Origin: Bacteroidota bacterium
GTDB lineage: Bacteria; Bacteroidota; Bacteroidia; AKYH767-A; OLB10
Reading direction: 5' to 3'
NCBI GenBank assembly: GCA_016714535.1
Contig: JADKDR010000005.1
Location: forward strand, 371,218 to 435,217
DNA length: 64,000 nt
Position numbers and translations under genes: made by a program. The notes under the pieces are model-generated. The model saw nothing but the letters and a program-made list of their open reading frames with translations. It made no database searches and was not told the DNA's origin. Shown piece by piece: positions 9,311-17,550 of this stretch. The stretch's first letter is position 1. The number at the start of each line of letters is the position of its first letter.

Positions 9311-10246
9311 GTGATTCATTTAGTTTATTCTGCTATAATCTTAATAGTTGTCGCCATTTGGATGGCCGATAAATATAGACAACGCATTCACCTGAAACGT
9401 TTCAGAGATAAACTTTTACAACTTTCCAAATCGTTAGTGCCAGAACAGCAAACAAACTTTTCAAGCAGTTCGATGCTTAGGTTAATTGAATTGAACATTG
9501 AGAAAATTGAAGAAGCGCGCGAAATAGAAATGAATAAACTGCGCAATGTGGATTCGTACCGAAAGGAGTTTTTATCAAATGTTTCGCATGAATTAAGAAC
9601 ACCCATATTTAATATCGAGGGGTACATACACACCTTGCTTGATGGGGCTCTTGAAGATAAAAACATTAGCACTTCTTATTTGCGTAAAGCAGCCGAAAAC
9701 CTTGAGCGTATCACCTCACTCATAGATGACCTTGATGCGATATCGCAATTGGAACCCGGCAGGTTTGCACTTGAAATTCGAGAGTTCGATATTGTAAAAC
9801 TGATTTACGATGTGGCCGAGGATCTTAGGCGCAAAGCCATTCAGAATAACTGCTATTTGATTATTAGCACGCATATTGATTCATGTGCAGTATTGGCAGA
9901 TCGCGAACGTATACGGCAAGTGTTAATCAATTTAGTAAATAACAGCATTACTTATGGCAAGCAGGGAGGCACTACTACGCTTTCCTTATCAACTGATGAT
10001 TCGTATTGTTTTGTCGAAGTAAAAGATGATGGCATAGGCATAAGCGAGGAGCACCTCCCTCGTATTTTTGAGCGTTTTTACAGGGTTGATAAGGACCGCT
10101 CCAGGGTTAAAGGTGGAAGCGGTTTGGGCTTGTCTATTGTAAAGCATATTATCGAAGCGCATCAATCAGTTATTCAGGTTGAAAGTAAAAGCAATGCAGG
10201 AACCCGATTTACCTTTCGAATTGATAGAAAAACGAATGAGAACTAA
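9311..10246 (+). CDS. PhoR-like sensor histidine kinase
   Basis: The 311-residue kinase has one N-terminal membrane helix (IIILIVVAIWMA) and no sizeable periplasmic sensor. It continues into a HisKA domain with SHELRTP (His93 is the phospho-acceptor) and a HATPase_c domain with NNSI (N box), DDGIGI (G1) and GGSGLGLSI (G2). It starts with GTG three bases after the response regulator, so the two are co-translated. The layout resembles short PhoR-type kinases; the signal is unknown. Confidence 0.92.
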   Translation: MIHLVYSAIILIVVAIWMADKYRQRIHLKRFRDKLLQLSKSLVPEQQTNFSSSSMLRLIELNIEKIEEAREIEMNKLRNVDSYRKEFLSNVSHELRTPIFNIEGYIHTLLDGALEDKNISTSYLRKAAENLERITSLIDDLDAISQLEPGRFALEIREFDIVKLIYDVAEDLRRKAIQNNCYLIISTHIDSCAVLADRERIRQVLINLVNNSITYGKQGGTTTLSLSTDDSYCFVEVKDDGIGISEEHLPRIFERFYRVDKDRSRVKGGSGLGLSIVKHIIEAHQSVIQVESKSNAGTRFTFRIDRKTNEN

Positions 10247-10348
10247 TTTTTTCGATTGAAGTGGTGATGGAGTGCCTAACAGAAATATTTGATAATGCAA
10301 TGTGTCATCATCATCATCCTAATCATCTTTAGTAAAGTTAACTTTCAG

Positions 10349-10717
10349 TTATTTACATCCTGCAATATTACATAGCCTTGTCCATTGCAATCCGCTTCGG
10401 CCTCTTACACAATTGTATGCCTTATCTATCACCCATTTTGTAGGCATCTCATTATTCTTAACACTTGTACTAAGTAAAATTTCATTTTTTTCTCGTTTCC
10501 AACTTCCTTCTATTAATTCCTTTTCGAAAAATGAGTTTAGATAATAATATTGAAAGCTATTATCATCATGCAGATTTAGTTGTGGCAACGATTGCTCTCC
10601 ACCACAGTTGGCAAAAGTTCCGATACTGAATTTATCCTCTCTTGTAGCTACTTTAAACGAAATTAACATTACAAAGGCAACAAGGAAAAAAATAGAATAG
10701 CTGATATAGTTTTTCAT
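10349..10717 (-). CDS. Hypothetical single-pass or exported protein
   Basis: The 122-residue product has an N-terminal hydrophobic segment (YISYSIFFLVAFVMLISF) and a mature part with four cysteines (ANCGG, YNCVR, LCNIAGC). I do not recognise the family. The mature part has a small-lipocalin-like feel (DDNSFQYYY, GSWKREKNEILLS), but this is only an impression. No neighbours on its strand suggest a role. Confidence 0.55.
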   Translation of the reverse strand: MKNYISYSIFFLVAFVMLISFKVATREDKFSIGTFANCGGEQSLPQLNLHDDNSFQYYYLNSFFEKELIEGSWKREKNEILLSTSVKNNEMPTKWVIDKAYNCVRGRSGLQWTRLCNIAGCK

Positions 10718-11385
10718 TTAGGTGTATCAGAGTTTAAAGAGCTGACTCCGCTCTTCTATGTTTTTTTTAAAATAAAGTTGGAACTATTAACAATAATACA
10801 ACGCAGCAGCTTATAATGTTACAGGTTTTAAAAAATAAGTTTAATTATACCCGGTATGCACGTTCTTCAATAGGTGCCGCAGGGTACTTCGGTGTTCGAC
10901 AAGCCATACAGAGCATTTCGAAGAGCGAGTTGTACAATAACTTGAGACATTGTTTTACAAAACTATCAAGTATCTGCATTGCAAATGCACATGAGTGTGG
11001 GACATCCGCATTGCAAATGCGGACTAATGGGGGAGACTTAACTGTAACTATATACGTTGCTTTAACTTTTTACATTGCGTAAGAGTCAACAGACTACATG
11101 CATTATTAAGATTTGTGCGAGGTTGCAAGTATTGTATTCTCCCCTCTCCTGAAGGAGAGGGGCAGGGGGTGAGGTTTTTCAACAAGCCATACGGAACATT
11201 TCGAGGCATGAGTTTTACAATAACTTGAAACATCGTTTTACAAAACAATCATGAATCCGCATTGCAAATGCAAACGAGCAGTGGATCCTGATACATTACA
11301 ATTTTGATTTTTAAACAACTTGAAGCATTGCATTAGAAAACTATCTGGTATCAGCATCGGATATGCGGACGAGCAAAAGGATTTT
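10718..11385. repeat. Gene-free region with copies of a dispersed hairpin repeat
   Basis: Copies occupy about 10893-11060, 11048-11290 and 11300-11370. Shared blocks are 'caagccatacggaacatttcg', 'aataacttgaaacat', 'ttttacaaaactatc' and the hairpin TCCGCATTGCAAATGCGGA (8-bp stem, 3-nt loop), followed by 'taactatatacgttg'. The 11048-11290 copy also holds a GC-rich palindrome, CCCCTCTCCTGAAGGAGAGG. The long frames seen here are products of the repeats and I do not call them genes. Confidence 0.7.
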
Positions 11386-11417
11386 TTTGTTTTTGGAAAT
11401 CTTTTAAACTAACTTTG
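11386..11417 (+). promoter_or_regulatory. Promoter of the relBE-like module
   Basis: TTTG at 11386-11389 and TAACTTTG at 11410-11417 are 20 bp apart, matching the Bacteroidota -33/-7 consensus. The antitoxin ATG lies 32 bp downstream. Confidence 0.5.
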
Positions 11418-11449
11418 TACAAAAACAATGCAGTTAAATAAATTTAAAA

Positions 11450-11659
11450 ATGCACACAGTACATCCACACTACATCACTGACAATACAGGAAAAAAAATA
11501 TCCGTGGTGCTACCAATGCAAGAGTTTAAAGCTATAATGGAAGAATTGGAAGAGTTAGCAGATATTAAACTTTATGATGAAGCCAAAGAATCCAACGAGC
11601 CTTCTATTCCTATTGACGATGCTTTCAATATAATTGAAGCAAAACGCAAAGCGAAGTAA
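11450..11659 (+). CDS. RelB/Phd-like antitoxin
   Basis: This 69-residue acidic protein begins with a beta-strand/DNA-binding-type segment (YITDNTGKKISVVLPMQEFKAI). It continues into an acidic helix (MEELEELADIKLYDEAKE), as in RelB- and Phd-type antitoxins of type II toxin-antitoxin systems. Its TAA overlaps the ATG of the RelE-like gene by one base (TAATG). It would neutralise and autoregulate with the toxin, but the toxin gene is disrupted here. Confidence 0.75.
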   Translation: MHTVHPHYITDNTGKKISVVLPMQEFKAIMEELEELADIKLYDEAKESNEPSIPIDDAFNIIEAKRKAK

Positions 11660-11913
11660 TGGTTTACAATGTTACTTTAAAGAAACGAGCCATTAAAGCT
11701 CTTCTACAAATTAATGAGCCATATTATTCCGAGATCAAGAAGGCTATTTATAGCCTTGCCAATATTCCGCGCCCTATTGGATATAAAAAACTAAAAGGCA
11801 GAGATGGGTAGCGTATCCGTGTGTCAGATTGCCGCATTATTTACGAAATTTTTGACGATGTCCTTATTGTTGATGTTATTGACCTCGGGCACAGAAAAGA
11901 TATTTACGAATAA
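11659..11913 (+). pseudogene. RelE/ParE-superfamily toxin with in-frame TAG stop
   Basis: The reading frame would give an 84-residue RelE-family mRNA-interferase-like toxin. It runs MVYNVTLKKRAIKALLQI, then PRPIGYKKLKGRDG, a stop, RIRVSDCRIIYEIFDD, and VIDLGHRKDIYE. The family consensus is KLKGxxGYRIRVGDYRIIYEI, so codon 51 (TAG at 11809-11811) stands exactly where Tyr is expected. A single change from TAC or TAT to TAG explains it. Unlike other frame breaks in this window, this is a substitution, not an indel at a homopolymer. The toxin is probably inactive, leaving an orphan antitoxin. Confidence 0.8.
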
Positions 11914-12121
11914 AAGCGAAAAACTCTTTTACATGGGTTTTAATTTTAATTACTATCCCACACTCTTCAACCTGTTCCACATAGTATGTCGAGTTTCTAT
12001 GAAAAGTCATTTTTGACGCGTCATCAAAGGGAGGCAAGCTCAAGTCAGCATTTTGTAACTTCATAATAATCTCCAGCACCGCTTCAAGTAAAGTCTTCTT
12101 ACTTTTTAAAAATCTCAGCAC
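11876..12121 (-). CDS. Doubtful small protein
   Basis: An 81-residue frame on the minus strand that overlaps the end of the relE-like gene. It has protein-like composition (KTLLEAVLEIIMKLQNADL), but I recognise no family and see no clear ribosome-binding site. It lies in a decayed region and could be a fragment of an older gene. Confidence 0.25.
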   Translation of the reverse strand: MLRFLKSKKTLLEAVLEIIMKLQNADLSLPPFDDASKMTFHRNSTYYVEQVEECGIVIKIKTHVKEFFAFIRKYLFCARGQ

Positions 12122-12472
12122 TAGCTGGATTTGAATGTATATTATTTTTCTTTATTTCACAAACTTGTTAGTGGGAATTTCTTTTTCTTAATTGCCTTCT
12201 TCCCAATTCCAAATTTCATCTTTCTTAATAGTAACAGTAGTAACGAACTTGTTCTGCCACTGGTTTTGTAAAGGCTTGCGAGAAATTCTCCTACATTAAA
12301 ATATGTTTTTACAACGACTGGAGAAATTGGTTTACAAAACTATCTGGTATCAGTATCACATATGCGGACGAGCGGGCGTGTAGCGCTAAGAATATACGTT
12401 GCTTGTGCTTTTAAACTTGTGCACGAGTCACTCTCTGATTGCCTTGGCTGTGACTCGCCCGAGGCTAAATGA
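12122..12472. other. Decayed intergenic region with a possible gene remnant
   Basis: On the minus strand, a frame at about 12188-12285 reads ISRKPLQNQWQNKFVTT and ends IWNWEEGN before a stop. It looks like the C-terminus of a former protein with no start. Right of it, about 12306-12420, is another copy of the dispersed repeat ('ggtttacaaaactatctggta', 'atatgcggacgagcg', 'atatacgttgc'). Confidence 0.35.
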
Positions 12473-13416
12473 TTAGTGTTTAATAACAATTTTGTAAGTT
12501 TTTATTTGTTCTCCTTGAGTAAGTGAGACAAAATAAATTCCATTATTGATTTTTGAAACATCAAGCGATATTGAGGCACTAACTCCTGCAAATATTTTAT
12601 CAAGTATTTTTTCACCAAGAGAATTGTATAATTGAACTGTCATGTTTCGCAAGTCAAATGGATGGTTGATAAATAATTCATTGTTTGCGGGGATAGGAAA
12701 TATAGAATAATTTGGAATTTGAGTTTCTATTAAATCTAAAGCGCAACTGCCATAAGTGCAATTGCCAAAAACTGAAGAAATGCTGTCTGTAAAACAACTT
12801 AAGGCGCAATTTCCTGTGTTTACATAATTGGCATATACTATAAAGCCATAATCTAATACAAATCCATAAGTTAAATCTCCAATACCTTGAACCCATTGAA
12901 TAGGGTCTTGGTACATTTGATAGAAGGGTATACGGGTAAATTTGATTCTCTTACGTGGAACTCCGCCCAAAATAAGCGTATCAACTGAATCAACGGCAAG
13001 AGCATAAGTGTTGGGAAAGGGTGTGTTTGTAACAGCATTAAATGTAAACGAATCTCCTACATTCAAGGTAAAATCATATAATAAATTTAGTGAATTGGGA
13101 TCTGTACCAGCAAAAACTTTATTCGAATCAGTATGAATATAAATCCAAGGTTTAAGACACAGGGAATCAAAAATTTCTGATTTTGACGAATCAACTTTTT
13201 GCAAGAACTTATTATTGACTATAGTATCTCCAGTAATTTGAGTTTGCTGATAGGTACAGACACACAAAGGTGGCTGACCACTTCCAGGACTATACCAAAA
13301 TGTTGCAAATTGTGACCAATGTGAATGATTAGGTGCAAACTCTATTCCTGTCTGAGCAAAAGACTTTTAAAAATAAAAATGTGAATAAAAATTAAAGTGA
13401 TTGTGGTAATGCTCAG
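12473..13416 (-). CDS. T9SS C-terminal sorting domain protein (frameshift near start)
   Basis: The C-terminal 80 residues form a type A T9SS sorting domain (NYSIFPIPANNELFINH, then NGIYFVSLTQGEQ), so the product is exported to the cell surface. From the clear ATG at 13267 it has 264 residues, but coding sequence continues upstream in frame to 13366, including AQTGIEFAPNHSHW, a typical mature N-terminus. A hydrophobic signal-peptide stretch (ITLIFIHIFIFKSL) follows further upstream in the next frame. Adding one A to the A4 run at 13358-13361 joins them. No ATG is visible before the signal peptide, so the start is unresolved. The function of the mature domain is unknown. Confidence 0.7.
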
Positions 13417-14326
13417 ATGTTAATTTTATAAAACGTATACGGTTGGCGATGTACATCATTTATAATTAATCCTTAATATACAACAAAGATATGAAAAAAA
13501 ACAATACTAGCAAACATGGTTGAGCCCTTGCTTCCCCATGAGTTATCGCTGGTGGCTCTTAGCAATACTATTCAACTTTTTTAATAGTTTTATAGACTAA
13601 AATTCAATGCTTTTGCATAGTATTGAAATTTTCAAAATCCCAGTATGCAAATTTTTTCGATTTAGTTTGGGATTGTTATATTTTTAAGTTGATAGAAGAA
13701 TTAACCTTAACTATATACGTTGTGTTAGGAATTTATGAGCCAATGGCAAGGGCGCTTGGGTGAGCAAGGAAGATTTGAAATATTTTTCGGGTATGTTTTA
13801 TTTTGGTTGTGGACTTTAGGGAGGCTTAACTGTAACTATATACGTTGCTGCAGCTTTTTACATTACGATTGATTCAACAGTCTGCATGCATTGTTAAGAC
13901 TTGCACGAGGCTGCGTGTATTGTATTCTCCCCTCTCCTGAAGGAGAGGGGCCGGGGGTGAGGTTTAAATCGCTGTTCAACAAGCCATACGGAACATTTCG
14001 CAGCATGAATTTTACAATAACTTGAAACATCGTTTTACAAAACAATCATGAATCCGCATTGCAAATGCGGACGAGCGGGGGGGATTTCATTATTCGTGGG
14101 ACGGGTTTCCTTTAAAAGGTAGCCACCTAAAACATCAAATTGGGGGTTTGAAACAGCTTTTACGCAGTTTAAAACGCATTTTGCCTAGCAAGCTGAAAGC
14201 TCATTCTTAAGTTTTATTAATTTTTGACACTGTTGGCGAACATAGATTTAAAAATAATCTACTTGATAATCAGTAATATAAAAAATATTTTAGTACTTGG
14301 TGTAACAAGGTACTGTTTTTTGCATT
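13417..14326. repeat. Gene-free region with the largest copy of the dispersed repeat
   Basis: About 13805-14092 is a diverged duplicate of 11048-11290. It has the same order of blocks: 'taactatatacgttgc', 'tgcatgcattgttaaga', the GC-rich palindrome CCTCTCCTGAAGGAGAGG, 'caagccatacggaacatttcg', and the hairpin TCCGCATTGCAAATGCGGA. A short extra 'taactatatacgttg' lies near 13710. The rest (13417-13700 and 14093-14326) shows no gene or structure I can name. Confidence 0.65.
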
Positions 14327-14334
14327 TATATTTG
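14327..14334 (+). promoter_or_regulatory. Probable -7 element for the padR-like operon
   Basis: TATATTTG matches the Bacteroidota -7 consensus TAnnTTTG and lies about 80 bp upstream of the PadR gene. No -33 element at the right spacing is convincing. Confidence 0.35.
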
Positions 14335-14416
14335 CATAACATTTTACTAGGTAAGGCATTGTACAGGCTTATACCCAGTATTATAAAAATCAAACTCAGT
14401 AAAACACAAATAAGCA

Positions 14417-14758
14417 ATGAGTAATTTAGAGAACACACAGGCTCAAATGCGCAAAGGGGTTTTAGAGTTTTGCATATTAAGCATCATTTCCCAAGGCGAA
14501 ATTTATCCAAGCGATATAATCAGCAAAATGAAGGATGCCAAACTGTTAGTAGTTGAAGGAACATTGTATCCACTGCTTACGAGATTAAAAAATGCAGGAC
14601 TTTTAAATTACCGTTGGGTAGAGAGTAACAGCGGGCCACCGCGCAAGTATTATTCGCTGACACCAATTGGCGAAAATTTTTTAAATGAATTAAAACAAAC
14701 CTGGTCTGAATTGGTGCAGGCCGTAAACGAAACCACAAATAAAACCATCATACAATGA
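14417..14758 (+). CDS. PadR-family transcriptional regulator
   Basis: The 113-residue protein has the PadR winged helix: MRKGVLEFCILSIISQGE, then the recognition-helix/wing region VVEGTLYPLLTRLKNAGLL and GPPRKYYSLTPIGE. The short C-terminus puts it in the small PadR subgroup. Its stop overlaps the start of the PspC gene (ATGA), so the two are translationally coupled. By analogy with other PadR-PspC pairs, it probably represses its own operon in response to envelope stress or drugs; this is inference. Confidence 0.92.
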   Translation: MSNLENTQAQMRKGVLEFCILSIISQGEIYPSDIISKMKDAKLLVVEGTLYPLLTRLKNAGLLNYRWVESNSGPPRKYYSLTPIGENFLNELKQTWSELVQAVNETTNKTIIQ

Positions 14759-16455
14759 ACAAGACCGTAACAGTAAATATAGGAGGCATGGTGTTTCATA
14801 TAGAAGAAAGTGCCTATGAATCGCTTGGAAAATATCTGAATGCAATACGCGGCCACTTCACCAGCAGCGATGGGCGCGAAGAAATAATGCAGGATATAGA
14901 AAGTCGCATAGCTGAGATGCTGCAGCAGCGCATTGGTACCACTCGCCAAGTGGTTGAATTACATGATGTAGAAGAAGTAATAACCGTGATGGGTAAGCCT
15001 GAAATGTTTGAAGGCACTACCGACAGCGATATCAAGAAAGAAGACACTGCATACGATATGCCACTAAATGGTGCTCGTAAAATGTATCGCGATGAAGACG
15101 AAAAAGTAATTGCAGGTGTATGTGCCGGATTATCGTACAGGCTAGGAATAGATCCTGCATGGCTTCGCGTAGCATTCGTATTATTATTTTTATTTGGTAC
15201 CGGAGGTTTTTGGATCTACTTAATCCTTTGGATTGTATTACCAAAAGCAGTAACAACTGCACAAAAGCTTGAAATGCGAGGTAAGCCTGTAAATGTGGAG
15301 TCGATAAAAAAAAATTTTAATTCGTACCAAACTGAGCAAACCGGAATTCAACGTTTCTTCGAAACCCTTGGCGAAATTATTAAAATAGGGTTTAAGATTT
15401 TCGCTTACATAGCAGCAGTGTTCTTTGGTATAATTGGAGTAATCGTATTAATAGCTCTGGTAGTTGGACTTTTCGGAATATTAGGTGTTACCGGCATAAG
15501 TATGCCGGTGTTTATGACCAATATGTTCATCAGTCAGTCGCAGCAGTTTTGGGTTATTGCAGCTACGCTGCTTCTTATAGGTGTGCCTGTTTTATATATT
15601 CTTTACAAAATTTTCAAATGGATATTTAAAGTAAAGACATCGTACCCATGGGTTCGTGCAAGCGCTCTTTTTCTAATGCTTATGGGAGTTGCAATTGCCT
15701 TTTATTGCGCATTCGATATCGGACAGGAAATGGCCTACGAAGGAGGTAATCGCACTTCGGTAAACATTGCACAACCTATGCGCGATACGGTAGGTATAGC
15801 ATTGTTACCTCAAGATGAAAGTATGAATATGATTCGAAATAATTTTTCGGTTGGCTTTAATAGCAAAAGGTGGAGTGTACGTAATGGCGACAAGATTTTT
15901 AATCTTGAAGACAATGTGCAGCTTAATATTGAAAGGTCGATGGACGATAAGTTTGAATTAGTTCAAGTATCAAAAGCAAAGGGCAGGAGCGAAGAGGATG
16001 CTATGCAGAATGCTAATGCAATCATATACAGAATGGAGCAGCGCGACAATAAGTTTTTCTTTGGTAGTCGTTTACAAATAGATCAAAAACGTAAGTTCCG
16101 TTTTCAGCGAGTACGTTTGGTATTGCGTGTACCTGTTGGTAAAGTTATTTATCTGGAGCCCGGAAGCGAAGATGTATTTTATGATTTGAAAAATGTAACT
16201 AATACGTGGGATAATGATATGGTAGGGCATTACTGGCTTATGACCGATAAGGGTTTAAAATGTCTTGATTATGATTTTAAAAAAGAAGGATCAGAATCTG
16301 AATCATACAATGAAAATGACGATTGGAATAGTGACACCACCAGAAGCACCTTGAATATTAATGGAAAAGATGCCAAAGTTGAGATTAATAAAAATGGAGT
16401 TACCATTACTACAGATAATGATACTATCAGTATAAATTCTAATAGTTCAAAATAG
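14755..16455 (+). CDS. PspC-domain multipass membrane protein
   Basis: The 566-residue protein has a short N-terminal domain (MNKTVTVNIGGMVFHIEESA) and then a PspC domain (KMYRDEDEKVIAGVCAGLSYRLGIDPAWLRVAF). The PspC domain carries a membrane helix (FLFGTGGFWIYLILWIVLP) and is followed by three to four further membrane helices (about 205-320) and a soluble C-terminal half. PspC domains act in phage-shock-type membrane-stress responses. It is fused by overlap to a PadR regulator, a recurrent Bacteroidota arrangement. Confidence 0.88.
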   Translation: MNKTVTVNIGGMVFHIEESAYESLGKYLNAIRGHFTSSDGREEIMQDIESRIAEMLQQRIGTTRQVVELHDVEEVITVMGKPEMFEGTTDSDIKKEDTAYDMPLNGARKMYRDEDEKVIAGVCAGLSYRLGIDPAWLRVAFVLLFLFGTGGFWIYLILWIVLPKAVTTAQKLEMRGKPVNVESIKKNFNSYQTEQTGIQRFFETLGEIIKIGFKIFAYIAAVFFGIIGVIVLIALVVGLFGILGVTGISMPVFMTNMFISQSQQFWVIAATLLLIGVPVLYILYKIFKWIFKVKTSYPWVRASALFLMLMGVAIAFYCAFDIGQEMAYEGGNRTSVNIAQPMRDTVGIALLPQDESMNMIRNNFSVGFNSKRWSVRNGDKIFNLEDNVQLNIERSMDDKFELVQVSKAKGRSEEDAMQNANAIIYRMEQRDNKFFFGSRLQIDQKRKFRFQRVRLVLRVPVGKVIYLEPGSEDVFYDLKNVTNTWDNDMVGHYWLMTDKGLKCLDYDFKKEGSESESYNENDDWNSDTTRSTLNINGKDAKVEINKNGVTITTDNDTISINSNSSK

Positions 16456-16528
16456 TAAATTAACGAAATCGTCTTGTGATTATCTCTCAATAATTCTAAA
16501 TCAAAATACTTAATTAAAAAGATAGAAA

Positions 16529-16699
16529 ATGGAAACTTTAATGCTTGTTCAATATTTTCTGGTATTTGTAGTAGTGGTAGCTGCATTACCAGGTACTAGT
16601 TTGCTTTACCAGCATTTGTTCGATGAGGAAACAGAAGTTAGTGAAGGGAAACAAAATTTTCAACCGGCACTTCAAAATAGTCTTTCTATGAGTATTTAA
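16529..16699 (+). CDS. Small single-pass membrane protein
   Basis: A 56-residue protein (METLMLVQYFLVFVVVVAA...) with one membrane helix and a polar C-terminus. It lies 74 bp after the PspC gene and before a strong hairpin terminator, so it could be the third member of that operon. I recognise no family. Confidence 0.5.
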   Translation: METLMLVQYFLVFVVVVAALPGTSLLYQHLFDEETEVSEGKQNFQPALQNSLSMSI

Positions 16700-16729
16700 G
16701 AAATGTTTGGTAGTTTATAGTAATTAAAA

Positions 16730-16763
16730 AAGCCCGTTAATCATTTTAACGGGCTTAATTTTT
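16730..16763. terminator. Bidirectional hairpin terminator
   Basis: A perfect 11-bp stem (aagcccgttaa at 16730-16740 with ttaacgggctt at 16746-16756) is flanked by A- and T-runs. It lies between the plus-strand PadR/PspC operon and the minus-strand lolA gene, so it can serve both. Confidence 0.85.
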
Positions 16764-16781
16764 TTAACGCCTATCAGAATA

Positions 16782-17421
16782 TTAATTCCTTAAATCAATT
16801 ACCTCATCTTTAGGATAAGAAGTTTTATTAAATGTAAAAATAGAATCTTCTAAGGTTACATTTGGTGCAAAGCTATCAACCTTGTAGGTAAGATTGGTTC
16901 CGCTTTTTTCAAATATTACTGCTTGCGCTATATACTTTTCTGCTTTATTAATGGTTAATTGAATTTTTATAAAATTTCGTTTTGCATCTTCAGGAACCAA
17001 TTCAATTATTTGAAAATTTTTACCAGCTACAATTTTTTCTTCAATAAATCTTGACTTAAATCCTTTTTCATAAATGGTAAAAATATTTTGAGGAGTAATA
17101 CTGTTTTCATCCGTTTTTTGATCATTGATCTGCACCTCATTTGCTTCTTTCAAATAATTCCAAACTACTTTGCCATCGCTTATTATTTCCTGATCGCCAA
17201 GCAACACAAGATATTTGGTGCCTTTTAATTTGATACTACCTGTTTGATTTTGTACAGTCTTATTGGCTTTATCACTTACTTTAACAGTAAACTTTGCAGC
17301 AAATGCTTTTAAACGAACGGTATTTGGTACTTACCGATTTCAAAATATCTTGTGCTTTCTTATCCGTTTGTGCATTTACAACACTCGTTGCAAGCATCAG
17401 AATTATTAATATCCTCAACAT
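16782..17421 (-). CDS. LolA-like outer-membrane lipoprotein carrier (frameshifted)
   Basis: LolA carries lipoproteins across the periplasm to the outer membrane. From ATG 17421 the frame gives a signal peptide (ILIILMLATSVVNAQ) and AQDILKSVSTKYRSFKSI, then runs into a stop. The downstream frame continues AAKFTVKVSDKANKT, GSIKLKGTKYLVLLGDQEI and so on to DSIFTFNKTSYPKDEVIDL, which is LolA-like throughout. Removing one T from the T3 run (A's at 17301-17303 on the plus strand) restores about 212 residues. I think this is a sequencing error rather than a dead gene. Confidence 0.78.
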
Positions 17422-17550
17422 GTTAATCATTAACTTCGTATTTTGATTGGAATTCAAACAATTGGTTTATTTGGAAGCAAAAGTATTAATAAATGTGCCA
17501 AACTTGTAAAGATAAGCTGCAGTGCTTGCACGTTCATTATTCCTTCAATA

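Noticed and set aside
10816..11082. 88-residue open frame on the plus strand
   Set aside because: It lies over the dispersed repeats and its sequence follows the hairpin units; no family resemblance.
11138..11176. Terminator at the CCCCTCTCC...GGAGAGGGG palindrome
   Set aside because: No T-run follows on either strand, no gene ends nearby, and the element recurs at 13922 as part of the repeat.
11809..11811. TAG used as a sense codon
   Set aside because: Other genes in the window end normally at TAG, and only one in-frame TAG is seen.
13863..14045. 60-residue frame containing LTPGPSPSGEGR, with a sister at 11048-11248
   Set aside because: These are translations of the GC-rich palindromic repeat, a well-known source of false genes.
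10893..14092. CRISPR array
   Set aside because: Repeats are few, unequal, irregularly spaced and hairpin-like, and no cas gene is near.
14224..14424. 66-residue frame before the PadR gene
   Set aside because: AT-rich, overlaps the promoter region and the PadR start, and resembles nothing.
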